Position numbers and translations under genes: made by a program | The notes under the pieces: generated by a model | Told to the model about the DNA's origin: nothing | Seen by the model: only the letters and a program-made list of their open reading frames with translations | Database searches by the model: none | Assembly (NCBI RefSeq): GCF_000218685.1 | Contig: NW_006763302.1 | Location: 850,868-914,867 of the forward strand | Reading direction: 5' to 3' | From: Serpula lacrymans var. lacrymans S7.9 | Lineage: Eukaryota > Basidiomycota > Agaricomycetes > Boletales > Serpulaceae | DNA: 64,000 nt | Shown here: positions 1 to 10,991 of the stretch, in pieces | Layout: every line of letters starts with the position of its first letter | Position numbering within the stretch: position 1 is the first letter of the stretch

Positions 1-1575
1 TGAGCACTACCTTGCTAATTGTAGCACAAGGTAGGTTTGAGAACGACGAGGATGACGAGGTGATGAGGTTCCCAGTGATAGCAGGCTCCTGACACACAAA
101 CTGTAGTGCTCAGAAGGACTCTAATCGAAAGGGATGACAATGACTTCAAAAATGGGAAGTGATGATGACAGCAGTTAACAGTGGTAGAAGTGGGAAGTGT
201 TGTGACCACACTGGATCACAAGTAGCAGAGTAGTGAACTTGAGAGTAGAGAAGAAGTCTGGATTGGATTTCTTGTTTTTTTTTACAAGGTAAAATACAGG
301 GGTTTATATAGTAAAAGAAAAGTAGGCTATGCACAGTATAGCTGTGCAAAAAGAATGAGAAAGAATATGAAGGAAGGAATGTATGCTGATGAATCCTGCG
401 TAGGTAGTACAGGATAAGATTGTCAAAAAAAGGAAAAGAAAGGGATAGAACAATAAATGCTGTGAGTAATGTCACAGGTTTGTACAGCCATAAAGTAAAG
501 TCCAATAGCAAAAAGAGAGCAGGAAAAGCATGATGTCATGGGAAGATGCAGTAAAAAAAAGGCAAGGCAAAACACTATCAGTATCAACACAGTTCCTTTA
601 TTGTCAGTCAGGCATTCTAAAAAATATGTGTCCATAAAAATGATTCAAAAATCAAAAATAATTGCACTGTAAATGAATGTTCTGCTGGAAAAAAAAGAAA
701 CTGGAGCCACCGGTCCACCACCTAGTCCAAATCCGACAGTTCCATGGCCTTACCAATGGACTGGTTGTGTTGGACCACCTGGTCAAATGAGGGAGGGAGA
801 GGAGTAGTTCCAATTTGGAACAAGTGAGTCCCAGGCAGCGTGTGATAGGTGTAGCTGTAGCGAAGACGATGGACAAAAGATAAGTGTACCCAAGTGAATG
901 GGACAGCGATGAACATGGGCGACGCAAGGGGATGAACCTTCTCCAGCTCAAAAACTACCCACCCACGCTCCAACCAGGCAAGACGAGCGACCGATGCTTT
1001 GATAGTATATGATGGTAGATCGATGTCATGAAGAAGGACCTGTTGCCCTACTTGAACCGGCCGCCGGGGCTTTGCTGATATCAGCAGTGGCACGTGGTAG
1101 TCAACGGATTGGCGATGGAAGCGGATAGGAAGTGGTGACATCAGAAATGGTGGGGGTGCAAATAAGATGAGGAGGAGGAGGGTGGAGGTGACAAAAAAGT
1201 GGATTAGAATGGGGATCCAGAAACGACCGTCAGGTGAGAATAAAAAGGAGAGGAAGGGGCCCATGGTGGGGCTAGGCAAAGGAAGGGGAGTAAGGGAAAC
1301 GACAAAAGCAAGGGCGCAATGCAATGTGTAGCCAGTGGCGACGCGAAAATTTGCCAAAATGCCGAAACGCGGAAAGTACCAGATGGAAAAGCAAAGGTGA
1401 GCGTGACTGGATTGCCTAATAGAGGTGGTGCTAATCAGCCACAAGTTCAAAAAGGGCAATATTAATTACTATTCCACGTGGCACTGTGCCTGTGTGGCGC
1501 AAAGGCGAGTCTTTTTGAATATTTGCTTCGTTATTGACACCTGTCCATGCTACCAATCAACTTTGGTGCATGACA
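1..1575 (-). mobile_element. Family A LTR-like element, copy 1 (3' end off the window)
   Basis: On the minus strand the element begins at 1575 with TGTCATGCACCAAAG and runs off the left edge. It matches the copies at 39411-41232, 44311-46120 and 49126-50948. It contains the 180-aa ORF described at 722-1264, an AATAAA-type signal after that ORF, and a TATA-like ACTATATAAACC near 300. It interrupts the ORF1 of a non-LTR retrotransposon directly upstream (1576-3630). Because the other end is missing, it cannot be said whether this copy is solo or part of a longer element. Confidence 0.8.
722..1264 (-). CDS. Family A ORF, 180-aa putative membrane protein (copy 1)
   Basis: Unknown protein encoded inside the LTR-like element. 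The start is placed at the ATG in CCCACCATGGG (good Kozak context) because the frame upstream of it is not kept in all copies. Residues about 12-38 form a hydrophobic, probably membrane-spanning segment (WIPILIHF...TSTLLLLILFAPPPFLM). The remaining ~140 residues look soluble, with the shared motifs SVARLAWLERGWVVFELEKV and PFTWVHLSFVH. All four copies have the same 543-nt length without frameshift. No known family was recognised. Confidence 0.6.
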   Translation of the reverse strand: MGPFLSFLFSPDGRFWIPILIHFFVTSTLLLLILFAPPPFLMSPLPIRFHRQSVDYHVPLLISAKPRRPVQVGQQVLLHDIDLPSYTIKASVARLAWLERGWVVFELEKVHPLASPMFIAVPFTWVHLSFVHRLRYSYTYHTLPGTHLFQIGTTPLPPSFDQVVQHNQSIGKAMELSDLD

Positions 1576-2127
1576 CCGGGTTTTCTGTTGGGAAGAAGTG
1601 GTATAGGGCTTCTGCGTTGTGGGACTGGTGCTTTGCAAGGCATTCTAGGAATGCAGGGCATTATCTATCCCGCAATGTGTGACCTCTGTCTCAGCACCTG
1701 GCTGGCTCTTGCATGAGTTTCCACACTTGTGCTTTTTTACCCTCAATAATAAGTCCTTGTTGTATCACCTGGTTAGCGGCTGTTCGAGATGTGAAGGCAA
1801 AGATGGTGTGAGTAGTTCTTTGGTTGGAGGAGCAGTGACGGATGGGTTTAATCCATTGTGCTCTGGTTATGTTGCCGCTCTCTAGGCCACTTTTTGAGGC
1901 CGTCTCTGCTAGAGATGTAGGGGAATCAATATTGAACATGGTGGGGATGTTCTCTACCACTACTCGTAGAACTCATTTTTTGATGACTGTGTTAGGTCCA
2001 AAGTGTTTAATAAACACTGATCTGACTTCTCTATTGTTGAACCATTGGCTGCAGATTCACTATTCAGCTCATAGATGACTCCACCACTTTTGAGTTTGCG
2101 GGCACTTAGGAAAGTAGTCCCTGTGGG

Positions 2128-2816
2128 TGTGAGGCAACGTTAAACTATAACAAAAACAACACCCATCTCCGACTGCACTTGCAGGGAGTAAGAGGTACAA
2201 TGAGCTTGAGGTCAACAGATGCTAGCAAATATAGCAAGTAGAGGACTTGTGAGTAAACTCAGAGGTTTCTGATGAGGAGAAAAGTGGATGTTTCAAGTAA
2301 TAGAAAGCTAAAAAACTATACATGAATGTATAGGGCTTATATAGCTAACTGTCTATCCCTCAGACCGAAAGAGGAATAAAAGAAAAGTGGTCTGAGGAAG
2401 AAATCAACCAATAAGAAAAAGAATAACTATTGTACAACTTTTAAGGATTAATCAGCAGGTGAGAGAATGTACTAATAATAAATATTGTTACACGTGTTCA
2501 GGAACCGTATCCTCATGGTGAGGTATGATCCTGACTAAAGTGTTTATTAATATCTCCAGGCACTGATGGGACTTGGAGCGGATTGGCGAGATCTCTCCCA
2601 CCGGCCCTTACCCATTGTGCTGGCTGGCTGGGAGTACTACCCAGTCTCTGATCTGCGATACAAAGTGGTAATGATGGTTAAGAAAGCCTGTGAGGGCTAT
2701 GAGAAGCAAGATAGCAAAAGATACCTCTAGCCCTAGGGCTAGAGGTGTAACAGGAAAAGTGTTTGAGAACCAAAACATGGAACGGGAAGATAAGAAAATA
2801 ATAAATGGTCCTTACA
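2128..2816 (-). mobile_element. Family E solo LTR, copy 1
   Basis: A 689-bp LTR, TGTAAGGACC...CCTCACA on the minus strand, flanked by the 5-bp target duplication GTGGG (2123-2127 and 2817-2821). The second copy is at 33451-34149. It has a TATA-like CTATATAAG and a perfect 24-bp palindrome near its 5' end (2723-2746). There is no internal retroelement region, so it is a solo LTR left by LTR-LTR recombination. Confidence 0.85.
2723..2746. repeat. Perfect 24-bp palindrome in family E LTR
   Basis: The half-site ACCTCTAGCCCT is followed directly by its exact reverse complement. In the other E copy (about 33519-33542) it has two mismatches. It lies close to the LTR 5' end and could be a dimeric protein-binding site or a hairpin. 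Confidence 0.8.
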
Positions 2817-3630
2817 GTGGGGGGAGAAATTTCCGTGGTGCAGAGCATTTCCAGGGCAAGCAAAGCCTCTGTGACAAGTTCTGCCTCTCTCAGGTCCTTG
2901 AGACTGTTGTTCCCTGCTATTGCACTCTTGTTCACTAAGACCTGTTGTGATTGAGCTTTGCATTTGGCAAGCATGCTTGCATGCGCTGGGGTTACCCCCG
3001 ACTAGATGGCTGTTGTGTATGAGCACTGTGGGGGGTGTAGGGAGACAGTGAGGCCTAATTGCTGCCTACTTCCACTCCTTCCAGTCCATTAGACAAGTTA
3101 ATGTGCGTGATTGCCATAGCAATTGCGCTTTCTAGCATCTCGGTAGAGTTATCAAGTTGGGAACTTACCTCCTTGACAACTCTTGATAGTATTTCTGCTG
3201 TAGCCATGCTCCTGTTTGCCACTTCTCCAAGCACTGTGGTCTTTTGCGCAAAAAGTGTCAGGGGTCCTTCCACATGTTTTTCTAGCGCTTGGATGAAGTT
3301 GGCAGTAGAGCACTCGATGCATGAGTCCTCCAGGAGGATTGTGATTGCTCATAGGGTGTCATAGTGTAGAGCTGTAAGACTGGATGCCGTGTTTGTGAAC
3401 TCTAGCAATGCCAAGATGAGAGTATTGATCATGGGAGCAGCCAATGTGATGACAAAGCCTTTGGAGGCAAGGAGGTTTTGAGCAGAGGCAATGGTCTTTA
3501 TCAATGTAGGTTGTCCTGGGTTGGTTATTAGATCTGAGCAGGTCTTTATCATGGAAAAGAGTTGTGGGTTTTGGTCTTGTCTGGAGCTGAGTTGAGAGGG
3601 TGCAGTTTGGGAGCTAGTGGGTAGCAACAT

Positions 3631-4018
3631 CTTGGATCAGCGGATTCTCCTTAGAACAAGTAAGACAAAAGCTAGTACTGTGTATGTGAGAGAGAGAGTG
3701 TGTGTGTGCAGACTATTAAGAGTGCTAGTAAGGTTTCTATTAAGTTGTTAAGAGTCCTCTATGCCGAAGGGGCTGGTATAGAGGGCCTCAGCAGTGGTCC
3801 TTAGCCGGGGTCCTCGTGGTGCCAGTCCAGGTGATGGTGGTTGCTGGTAAAGAAAGGTCAATTTTAGCTGATACAATAACAAACAACAATGATTTAAGAA
3901 TACTTGATTTTCATGGTGCCCAAGTCTTTGTTTATTCTATTATAAACACTGATTCTCTGTGACCTTGTATTCTTTTGTAGTCTTTTGCTGATCTGTTTTC
4001 TTCAGATTGTCCCCAAAC
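3631..4018. other. Non-coding stretch upstream of the LINE ORF1
   Basis: No supportable gene. It includes a short GA/GT-rich run (gagagagagagtgtgtgtgtg, about 3690) and probably the 5' untranslated region of the LINE on the minus strand, followed by unassigned host DNA up to the B LTR. Confidence 0.4.
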
Positions 4019-4405
4019 TGTAACAACCAAGAGTTAGTTACTCTGGCGCACACAGGAACACACTATAAAGGGAGTGAATGGGGAGTGGTTACCCCTTAGG
4101 CTGCAGAGAGTTTGTTGATTAACAACAGGAGGACTCGCTGAGTCCTTCCCCATGATCTATTGGGGTATATATACGATTACAGGGTTGTTTGTACATGTGT
4201 ACTGTACAGTTGTAAATAAAGTTAAAAATTCGATGTCTAGCATGTGACCGTTCACACAATGAGTCTAGACACTGGTCAGGTGACTATGAAAAGTCGAAAA
4301 TGTAAAGTAAAGTAAATGGTCACATGACTGGTCATGTGACTTGGAAAATAAAAGTAGAAGTACAAAAGTGAAGCGTAAGTAGGTGCTGGTATGTCAATTG
4401 TAACA
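4019..4405 (-). mobile_element. Family B solo LTR (gypsy-type), copy 1
   Basis: A 387-bp LTR that reads TGTTACAATTGACA...TTGGTTGTTACA on the minus strand. It is flanked by the 5-bp target duplication CAAAC (4014-4018 and 4406-4410). It belongs to the same subfamily as 38144-38549, with clustered CACATG/CATGTG motifs. Confidence 0.85.
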
Positions 4406-4587
4406 CAAACACTTTCTATCCCATGGATGTTTTGGACATAAGGCTTAAGTTGTTTTTTTGGGAAGTAGATGTGTGGTGGTGGCGGTACGTCTTTCTAGTA
4501 TATAAGACTAAAGTATATCTGATGACATCTGATGTCAAATTGTGTTTTTACAGCCATACATGATTTTACAATACTCGCTACTAATCA

Positions 4588-6806
4588 TGGCTCAATTGAC
4601 AACACCCTTCTCTCCTGCTTGGTCTGAGCATGCTTTAACTCCACCTCTGTCCCCGGAAACACCCCAAGCGGCCATCCAATGCACCTGAACCCACTGACCC
4701 TCTATCCGCTGCTTTAATAGAAGTGTGTTCTCTGCTGATGTCTGCAACCGCAGAACATATTGCCACAATTGCAGTAGAAGATAACCCAAGAACCCTTTTC
4801 AAAGGTGATAACTCTGAGCATTGGGCCACAGAGAGTGGAGAATTATTTGCCATGACATTTCCTGCAATTTTGGATTTCAATACCAATTTCAGCCGACTCG
4901 GTCCTTATTTCAGCATAAGGAGTCTCAAGCCTGTAAGTATCCACTTTTATATCTCTTGTCTGCAGCTTTGTAACTAATATCCTTCAAACAGTTCCCTGTC
5001 CGCACAATGAAGAAGGTGAAAGCAGTGTATTCCTTGTGTCCCATCCCAGACATTAAGAATCATCCTGAACTGGCCATCCAATGCTCAGCTCAAGCTTTTA
5101 GGACTCTGATCTGCCTCTGTGACAAGGTGGAGCAACAGAGAAACAAAGGTATGATAACCTGTAGTCTGTCTATCCACCTTATGTAAACACTCAAGCATAC
5201 TAGGCTTGCATCCGCAAGATGTACTGACAAAGTCCGAGTTTCTACGCCAAGAAAACCAAAGTTTTTCTTAATAATCCTCCACTCAAAGCCAATTTTTTCC
5301 GGTTTTGGTGATCTCGGCAAGACCACCCCCAAAGTCAGTAGAGCAGATCTTGCAGGTACTGTAGAAATTATATTATGTAAGTGAACTTTGCCCAAAGATT
5401 TACTCTGTGATTATAACTGGCCTTTTGTGGCTATTATTGTTTTTTCATATGATATTTATGTATGTTTGTTATATAAGAAGCCCTGTATTTACATTGTTAT
5501 GGCATTTGTTTGCCCAAGAATCCTTCTTCCACGCTTGTTCCCATGCTCAGAGGGTCCAAATATCCAACAGGTACAACTGTTCTTGTTTATTTAAATGTGC
5601 CATGCTGAAATTTTTTCATTGTACATGCACCTGGTGTTGTCAGCCCCAGTATGTCCACAGTGTATCTCTTCTTTTCTGTATGTATTTTGATGTTGATTGG
5701 CAGAAAAAGCGACTGCAAGTGCTCCCAAAGCCACAGTCCAGATTCCCTTGAAAGGTATATGTTTGCAAAACTTACATTGTTGACAGTAATTGATTACTCT
5801 GGTAAGGTGTTGCCAATTGGAAAGTCGCCAACATGCCCAACCCATAGGGATGGTACAGGAACTTGAATATCATGGCACAGCACAATGTCTCTGCCGTTTT
5901 GGTGGTTGTGCCAGATGTGCGCAATAAAAATGGCATCCTCATCTATCCTACCCAGTACCGCAAACACATCCCAAACATGTCTTTTGTTTTCATGGAGGTA
6001 TTATTGAAACTGTGTGTCACATCCTTATTTTTCCCCCATTAACAAAGACTTAGTGATACCTCATAGGTGGACAATTGCAGGTTCAGCTCAGAGAAAAAGC
6101 TCTCGAGCCTACCAAGTGGTACTGAGGACAATGAAGGTCATTCCAATGTCTAACACTGCTTGAGGACTTTTGTTCCAAACACCATGTGTAACAACGGAAT
6201 CTTGTGATTCTGATGAAACCTGTCACAATAACACATTTTCGGACCTTTAACTTTCATTCTCCCCTTTAACCTTTTACTATAGTTTTCACACACAGTGCCA
6301 TGCAGCACTTTCCCTTTTGTTCAAACTCCTCTTTCTTGCGCCGCATTGCCTTTTTTCTTATTTTAGATACAAGTATCTCACGCAGTGGAGCTGGTCACAC
6401 GGGCTGCACCCGTGACATCATCAGCCACTACCTTCATCAACTGTATAGTACATATGTACAAACAAACCTGTAGTAGTATATATACCCCAATAGATCAAGG
6501 AGCCTCCTCAGCAAGTCCTCCTGTTGTATACCAACTAACTCACTGCAGCCTAAGGGGTAACCACTCCCTCATCTCTACCTTTATAGTGTGTCTTAGTGTG
6601 CGCCAGAGTAACTAACTCTTGGTTGTTACAAAACCCTGATTGTCACTCCTTCCCAGGTGAAAGTGCAAGGCCAGTGAAATGGCGGGACCTTCTTCTCCCA
6701 CCAAGAAGGGAAATACTGTGATCTCCCCAATTCATGTGGGGTTGGACTTGGATTTGGATCTTGATATTCCCTTTGAAACTATGAGTATCAATTTAGAGGA
6801 ATGACT
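4588..6806 (+). pseudogene. Unknown multi-exon gene, disrupted by a B LTR
   Basis: The product was not recognised. Possible start ATGGCTCAATTGACAACACC at 4588. Coding-looking stretches, read with apparent introns, include HIATIAVEDNPRTLFKGD and GELFAMTFPAILDFNTNF (4720-4930), then FPVRTMKKVKAVYSLCPIPD (about 4991-5150), AVLVVVPDVRNKNGILIYPT (about 5890-6000) and a C-terminal piece MAGPSSPTKKGNTVIS ending at a TGA near 6806. The first ORF meets a stop at about 4689 unless the frame shifts, and a solo LTR sits at 6221-6630. The gene is probably broken. It resembles in style, but not in sequence, the gene at 32329-34446. Confidence 0.35.
6221..6630 (+). mobile_element. Family B solo LTR, copy 2
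   Basis: A 410-bp LTR, TGTCACAATAACAC...CTTGGTTGTTACA, flanked by the 5-bp target duplication AAACC (6216-6220 and 6631-6635). It has a TATATATACC motif near 6478. It is inserted inside the unknown gene at 4588-6806. Confidence 0.85.
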
Positions 6807-7029
6807 GATTATCAATATACATGTTCATCAGCTTTCTTGAGTGCTAGGAATACAATCCTAGACAATAGACAAACAAATATCTTGTGCGATGTGATTTTGG
6901 GTACTTTGTAAATTTTGCAGTGAAATATGTCACCCCAAAATGGGGTCCCTTGAATGACTACAATTGCAAACTAGATTTTGGTTATGAGTTTTACATGATT
7001 ATGTTTATTGAGTTGTTGAGTCGGGGATT

Positions 7030-7235
7030 GGCGCCACGGCGCTGCTAGGATAGGTACAGTATATTTACCCTTGCTAATAGATGGAGGCTCCTCAGTGAGT
7101 CCTCCCATTGTTTACCGAACCAACTAGCTCCTACCCAACTTGAGGCTAATAAGCTCTTTCTTGCCAAAATTCTCTTTGACTTCCTTGTTGTGTGCACCAG
7201 AGTATACCAAGCTTTGGGTATTGTCACAGTGTTCA
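7030..7235 (+). repeat. Degenerate family B LTR relic
   Basis: The 3' half of a B-type LTR is still visible: GGCTCCTCAGTGAGTCCTCC, then a diverged TTGAGGCTAATAAGC, then GTGCACCAGAGTATACCAAG and an end resembling TTGTCACA. It is more diverged than the other copies, so it is an older insertion. The 5' part cannot be delimited. No supportable gene was found in 7236-7741. Confidence 0.5.
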
Positions 7236-7741
7236 CATCTACTTTTTGTGCTGACATGGCAACCTTATTCAGTTTGTACGTAAAAAAGATAACTGGAGGT
7301 CCCCCACTCTATTCTACAGATCTACCACCTGGGGTCTTCAATTTTCCATGATGCGCTGATGCGTTGGTTCAAGGAATATAAAAACCACTTGATGAAGAGC
7401 AACTCACTTAGATGCACGTGATCTGCGTCGGATATCGGCATTTCCCAGGAACGCTATCTTCCTCCTAAATGGTCACCGTATGCCTACTAGTAGGGGAGGT
7501 TAACATATATTAAATCTTTGCATCAGCTGCAAAATTGATACTGCTCGTGGCTTCATCAAGGATCACAACTGCGCTGCTGCGTAGAAGGCCCGTCCGTAGA
7601 GTCCTATCGTGCTAACTAACGTGCTGCGAATGCACGTCCATAAACGTGGTTGCCTACCTCGCAGGCTGTTTTGTTCCATTCTAAACGTCTGCTTGGACTG
7701 GTTCATATCTTCACCCACTTTCTTCTACTATCATCCGAGTC

Positions 7742-9138
7742 ATGTCTACCTTAGCAGATGCGATAGCGATGGCTCTGTCTCGGACGTCCGAGTCTGGACA
7801 GTCATACCAGCCTGCTATTGTAGCGTTCTTCAACCTAGCAAATACACTTATAAAGAGTTTTGTGAATACCACTTCAGATCCAGCTGACGGTCTTTGTGAG
7901 GTACGTTACCATCCACTCAAGGCTGTTAGTTAAATTGATTTTGATTCACCACTTTTTGGTTTAGTATTGTCTCGCACGCCCCAAACATCGTGACGGCGAC
8001 GTCGTCCATCCTTTTTGTGAAAAGGAATGCGCCGCTCAAGACTATGTTTGTGTTCAGCCCACAGAACAGGCTCCAAATCAAAGTAGTGGTAACCAGACAG
8101 GCGAAACCTGTGATGTAGGTTCTATGTCATTTTTGGGCACAATTGCTTACCTGTCAATTGCAGTTCTGCCATAGTCGGCCCAAGTACTCCAGCGGAAAGA
8201 CGACACACCCTTTCTGCTCAAGAACATGCGCAAAAAATGCAAAGAAATGTGCTAAATCTGAGCCTCAGGAGAACGGCTCGCCTCTAAGTATGTCGCTAAC
8301 TTTGAATTAACACCATTCATCTTTACACTACTTTACTAGGCGATGTCTGCCTTTTGTGTCGAACTGCTCCCAAGCAAATTGAGAGTCACTTTTGTGGGAA
8401 AGCCTGTGCGGATGAAGCAGAGAAAAAGGCACCCATGGTTCTGAAAGTACCGGAAGATCATGTCACCTTTGCGAGCGGTAATATTCAGTATATTTTTCTT
8501 TTCCTAAAGCTAAATGAAGATATGTTTAGTCGCTAATCAGTTCACTGCCTCTTGGAGACATAGCTCGAAGACATGTCCCAAAGTAAGGGTAATCTACAAA
8601 GTCATCAGTCCTGCATCTTCCATTGCAACTTACGATGAATACCGGTTCGTAATGTTCTCTGTAACATAACTAGATAGATCAACTAAACTATCGTATGCAG
8701 TGCACGTGTCGAGGAGCGAGGTAACTTTGTAGCTGCAGGAAGAACTGCCGGAAATGAATGTCGTCGTTGGCATGGATGCCAGCGCGAATGTAAACTTGGA
8801 AATCCTGGAAAGACAAAACTTTGTTCATCTTCAACATGCTCTTTGTGCTGCATCCTTCGCACCTCTTTTGATATATCATGTTTTGGCAAAACTACAGGTT
8901 GGGGCAGGTATGCTCCTCACTCCGTGCATGATCTTCAGCACTGATATTCCCATTTAGATTTGGAAAGGGTATCTACACCTCATCTACTTCTTCGAAGTAT
9001 GTGAATGGCTCTCTGCCTCTGAGCCACTTTTCTCAGCTTCTCTCAGGTCCGCCAGTTATGTCAAGACCAGTTCATCTTCAAAGTTCAAGCCCATGCTTTT
9101 GAACAAAGTCGTCGTAGCAGAGGCTGCAAGCTAAGTTC
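7742..9138 (+). CDS. PARP-like ADP-ribosyltransferase with three N-terminal cysteine modules (3' end lost in gap)
   Basis: Predicted to transfer ADP-ribose from NAD+. Eight exons can be read: 7742-7900, 7965-8114, 8164-8287, 8340-8477, 8530-8644, 8701-8907, 8958-8996, 9047 onward. After a short helical N-terminus come three zinc-type modules: CEYC...HPFCEKEC, CDFC...HPFCSRTC and CLLC...HFCGKAC. Then comes a region FTASWRHSSKTCPKVRVIYK and the PARP fold: WHG (here HGC instead of HGT), LCSSSTCSLCCILRTSFD, GWGRFGKGIYTSSTSSKSA and FKPMLLNKVVV. The HG and GIY...S..S motifs correspond to the NAD-binding His and Tyr; the classical Glu is not evident. Just before the gap the frame appears shifted by one base (VVV followed by what would read GRGCKL in the next frame) and a TAA results. 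The family call is from motif recognition only. Confidence 0.75.
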
Positions 9139-9139
9139 C

Positions 9140-9239
9140 NNNNNNNNNNNNNNNNNNNNNNNNNNNNNNNNNNNNNNNNNNNNNNNNNNNNNNNNNNNNN
9201 NNNNNNNNNNNNNNNNNNNNNNNNNNNNNNNNNNNNNNN
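9140..9239. other. Assembly gap (100 N)
   Basis: Exactly 100 N, the usual placeholder for a gap of unknown size. It removes the 3' end of the PARP-like gene. The 9240-9436 stretch after it shows no clear coding exon. Confidence 0.98.
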
Positions 9240-9436
9240 TAATTCGTTTATATGAACTGACTGATCGCGCTGTGCGCTTCTGATGTCACGTATGTCTTGA
9301 TTGACTTCGTTTTCAATTTTATTTTGATTATACAAACACATCAATTACGTGGAAACTGGGATATCATGCCTCAATTACTGAATACAAAAGAAATACTCGA
9401 CACATCGTATATCTATTTAACAAGGATAGCAAGCCC

Positions 9437-10421
9437 TCAAGGCTTGACTAATGCCTGGTCCCTGCACGCCTTGCTGCAAAAATGGTTCGCATCGCTCTGA
9501 GGGAAACGTTTACACATGATACACGCCAGTACAACGCCCGACGTCACAGCCTCCCTGTCAACAAGTATTAGCAATGTGCCAGGAGGCACGGACTGAACTC
9601 GACACTCACTCCCGATGCTTAATCGAGCAATAATCAGATGTTGCGCCACTGTTGTCTACGAAAGATGGCTTTCCACAGCCAGGAATGACACATGTTCCAG
9701 GTGCATTGCGCTTGGTAGCTGGTTTGGGAGGTATTTTCTTCGTTGTAGCTCCACGGCCCGATGGCGTTGCAGGAGTGGATGGGTCATCAGAGGAAGGATA
9801 GTCATCAGGGTCAATTGCACTATCTGAGTCGCCGTAATCACTGGAAAAGTCTTCAAGGGTATCAGTTAGCGTGTTTGTTACTCCATACCGTAGTGCGGGG
9901 CAGCTACCTGATTCTGACCCCTCCTCGACCGCCTTCTTACCCTTGAGACTAGCAAACAGATTGGCTTTGGTGGGGGCGGGAACAGCAGGGGTCCGGACCG
10001 CTGGCGCTTTGGGTTTGGCAGGAGCTACTTGGCGTCCTTGACGAGCTGGTTGAGGCCCGGCGTTTGCAGCACCCAAAGTAGCACATCGTTTCCCGCAATA
10101 GTTATGTGTGCCAAACTTTGGTTTTTTCCCGCATTGCTAAAACACAAGGAGAATAATTACAATCGGCGTTTATCTCAGGTCTGGAAGGAGGAACTTACGA
10201 TGCAAAGATTATTTGGTTTGCCAGGGGTTGGGGCCCCCTTTGCTTTTCCACCACGGCCAGCGCCAGTGTTTTTCGCGGTTGCTTCAGCGGCACACGTCTT
10301 ACCGCAATACTGGAAGGTGCTAAACTTCGGTTTTTTGTGACAATTCTGTAAGGAATGGGTTAATGGACGATCCTTCTAAGCGATGTCGTGAAGTTCGTAC
10401 ATCACAGAGTGCCGGTGCCAT
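9437..10421 (-). CDS. Cysteine-module protein with four zinc-type motifs
   Basis: Four exons on the minus strand: 10421-10401 (seven codons, ATGGCACCGGCACTCTGTGAT), 10345-10199, 10136-9610 and 9554-9437. The modules are CDNCHKKPKF...YCGKTC, CIQCGKKPKFGTHNYCGKRC, a diverged CVIPGCGKPSF...YCSIKH and CIMCKRF...NHFCSKAC. A proline/alanine-rich linker and an acidic serine stretch (SSDYGDSDSAIDPDDYPSSD) separate modules 2 and 3. The first two modules are cut by a phase-0 intron between the inner residues of CxxC, exactly as in the neighbouring PARP-like and NADAR genes. No catalytic domain is visible. It may be a PARP-family relative that lost its catalytic part, or a zinc adaptor. It is convergent with the PARP-like gene. 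Confidence 0.7.
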
Positions 10422-10991
10422 TATGTAGACGCGAACTTGTAGCGTACGCAGAACCTGCAGCCTGAGGTGTTTATAAGGAGAGCTTAAGAAGTCAGTGGAG
10501 CCTTTCACACAGTGAACGATGCACGCCGCTCCCAGACCTCGTGTGCTAATCTTCACCGAAAGGTCACGATGCAATGCGATTAAGCCACTTTCAACCTACA
10601 GGGGTTTTTGATCTGAATAGATTATCGCTGAATCCATTGATAGTGTAAAACGGGAAGTTTCCCTGATATTATGTGCCGCGAGGCTTACATGCTGCAAAGA
10701 GGAACGTGTCTACCTCCCGTTTGGCATGATCATGATCAAAAGCTGGACGGGGGTGAAAAGCCACGACACAACATACCAAAAGGACAGCAATGTGTAGGCC
10801 AGGAGTTGCTAGCATAGTAGATTACGGGCGCTTTCAGGTGGCGCGAGATCCGTTAAACCTAAACTTGACCCATAGTAACACGAGAACTACACGTTGTAGT
10901 TCACGTTGCATTGGCCTTCCATCGCTGAAATTTCATCGGACTAACAGTGGGAAAAATCATCTCCTCACACAGGTTCCACGACATAGGTATG

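Larger units (their letters stand above)
1576..3630 (-). pseudogene. ORF1 of a non-LTR (LINE) retrotransposon, degenerate and interrupted
   Basis: Reading on the minus strand, the N-terminal part (3630 to 2822) is a low-complexity and helical region. The part after the family E insertion (2127 to 1576) has the layout of basidiomycete LINE ORF1/gag-like proteins: GVIYELNSE, then WIKPIRHCSSNQRTTHTIFAF, then IIEGKKAQVWKLMQEPARC leading into a degraded zinc knuckle (C...GHT...C), then FFPTENP, where the family A copy cuts it off. In-frame stops occur (for example at 3358 and within the knuckle). The reverse transcriptase ORF2 is not in the window. It is interrupted by the E LTR at 2128-2816. Confidence 0.6.

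Noticed and set aside
9606..9649. Separate small ORF at the 3' end of the module protein
   Set aside because: It is the intron plus last exon of the gene at 9437-10421; splicing at 9609/9555 joins it.
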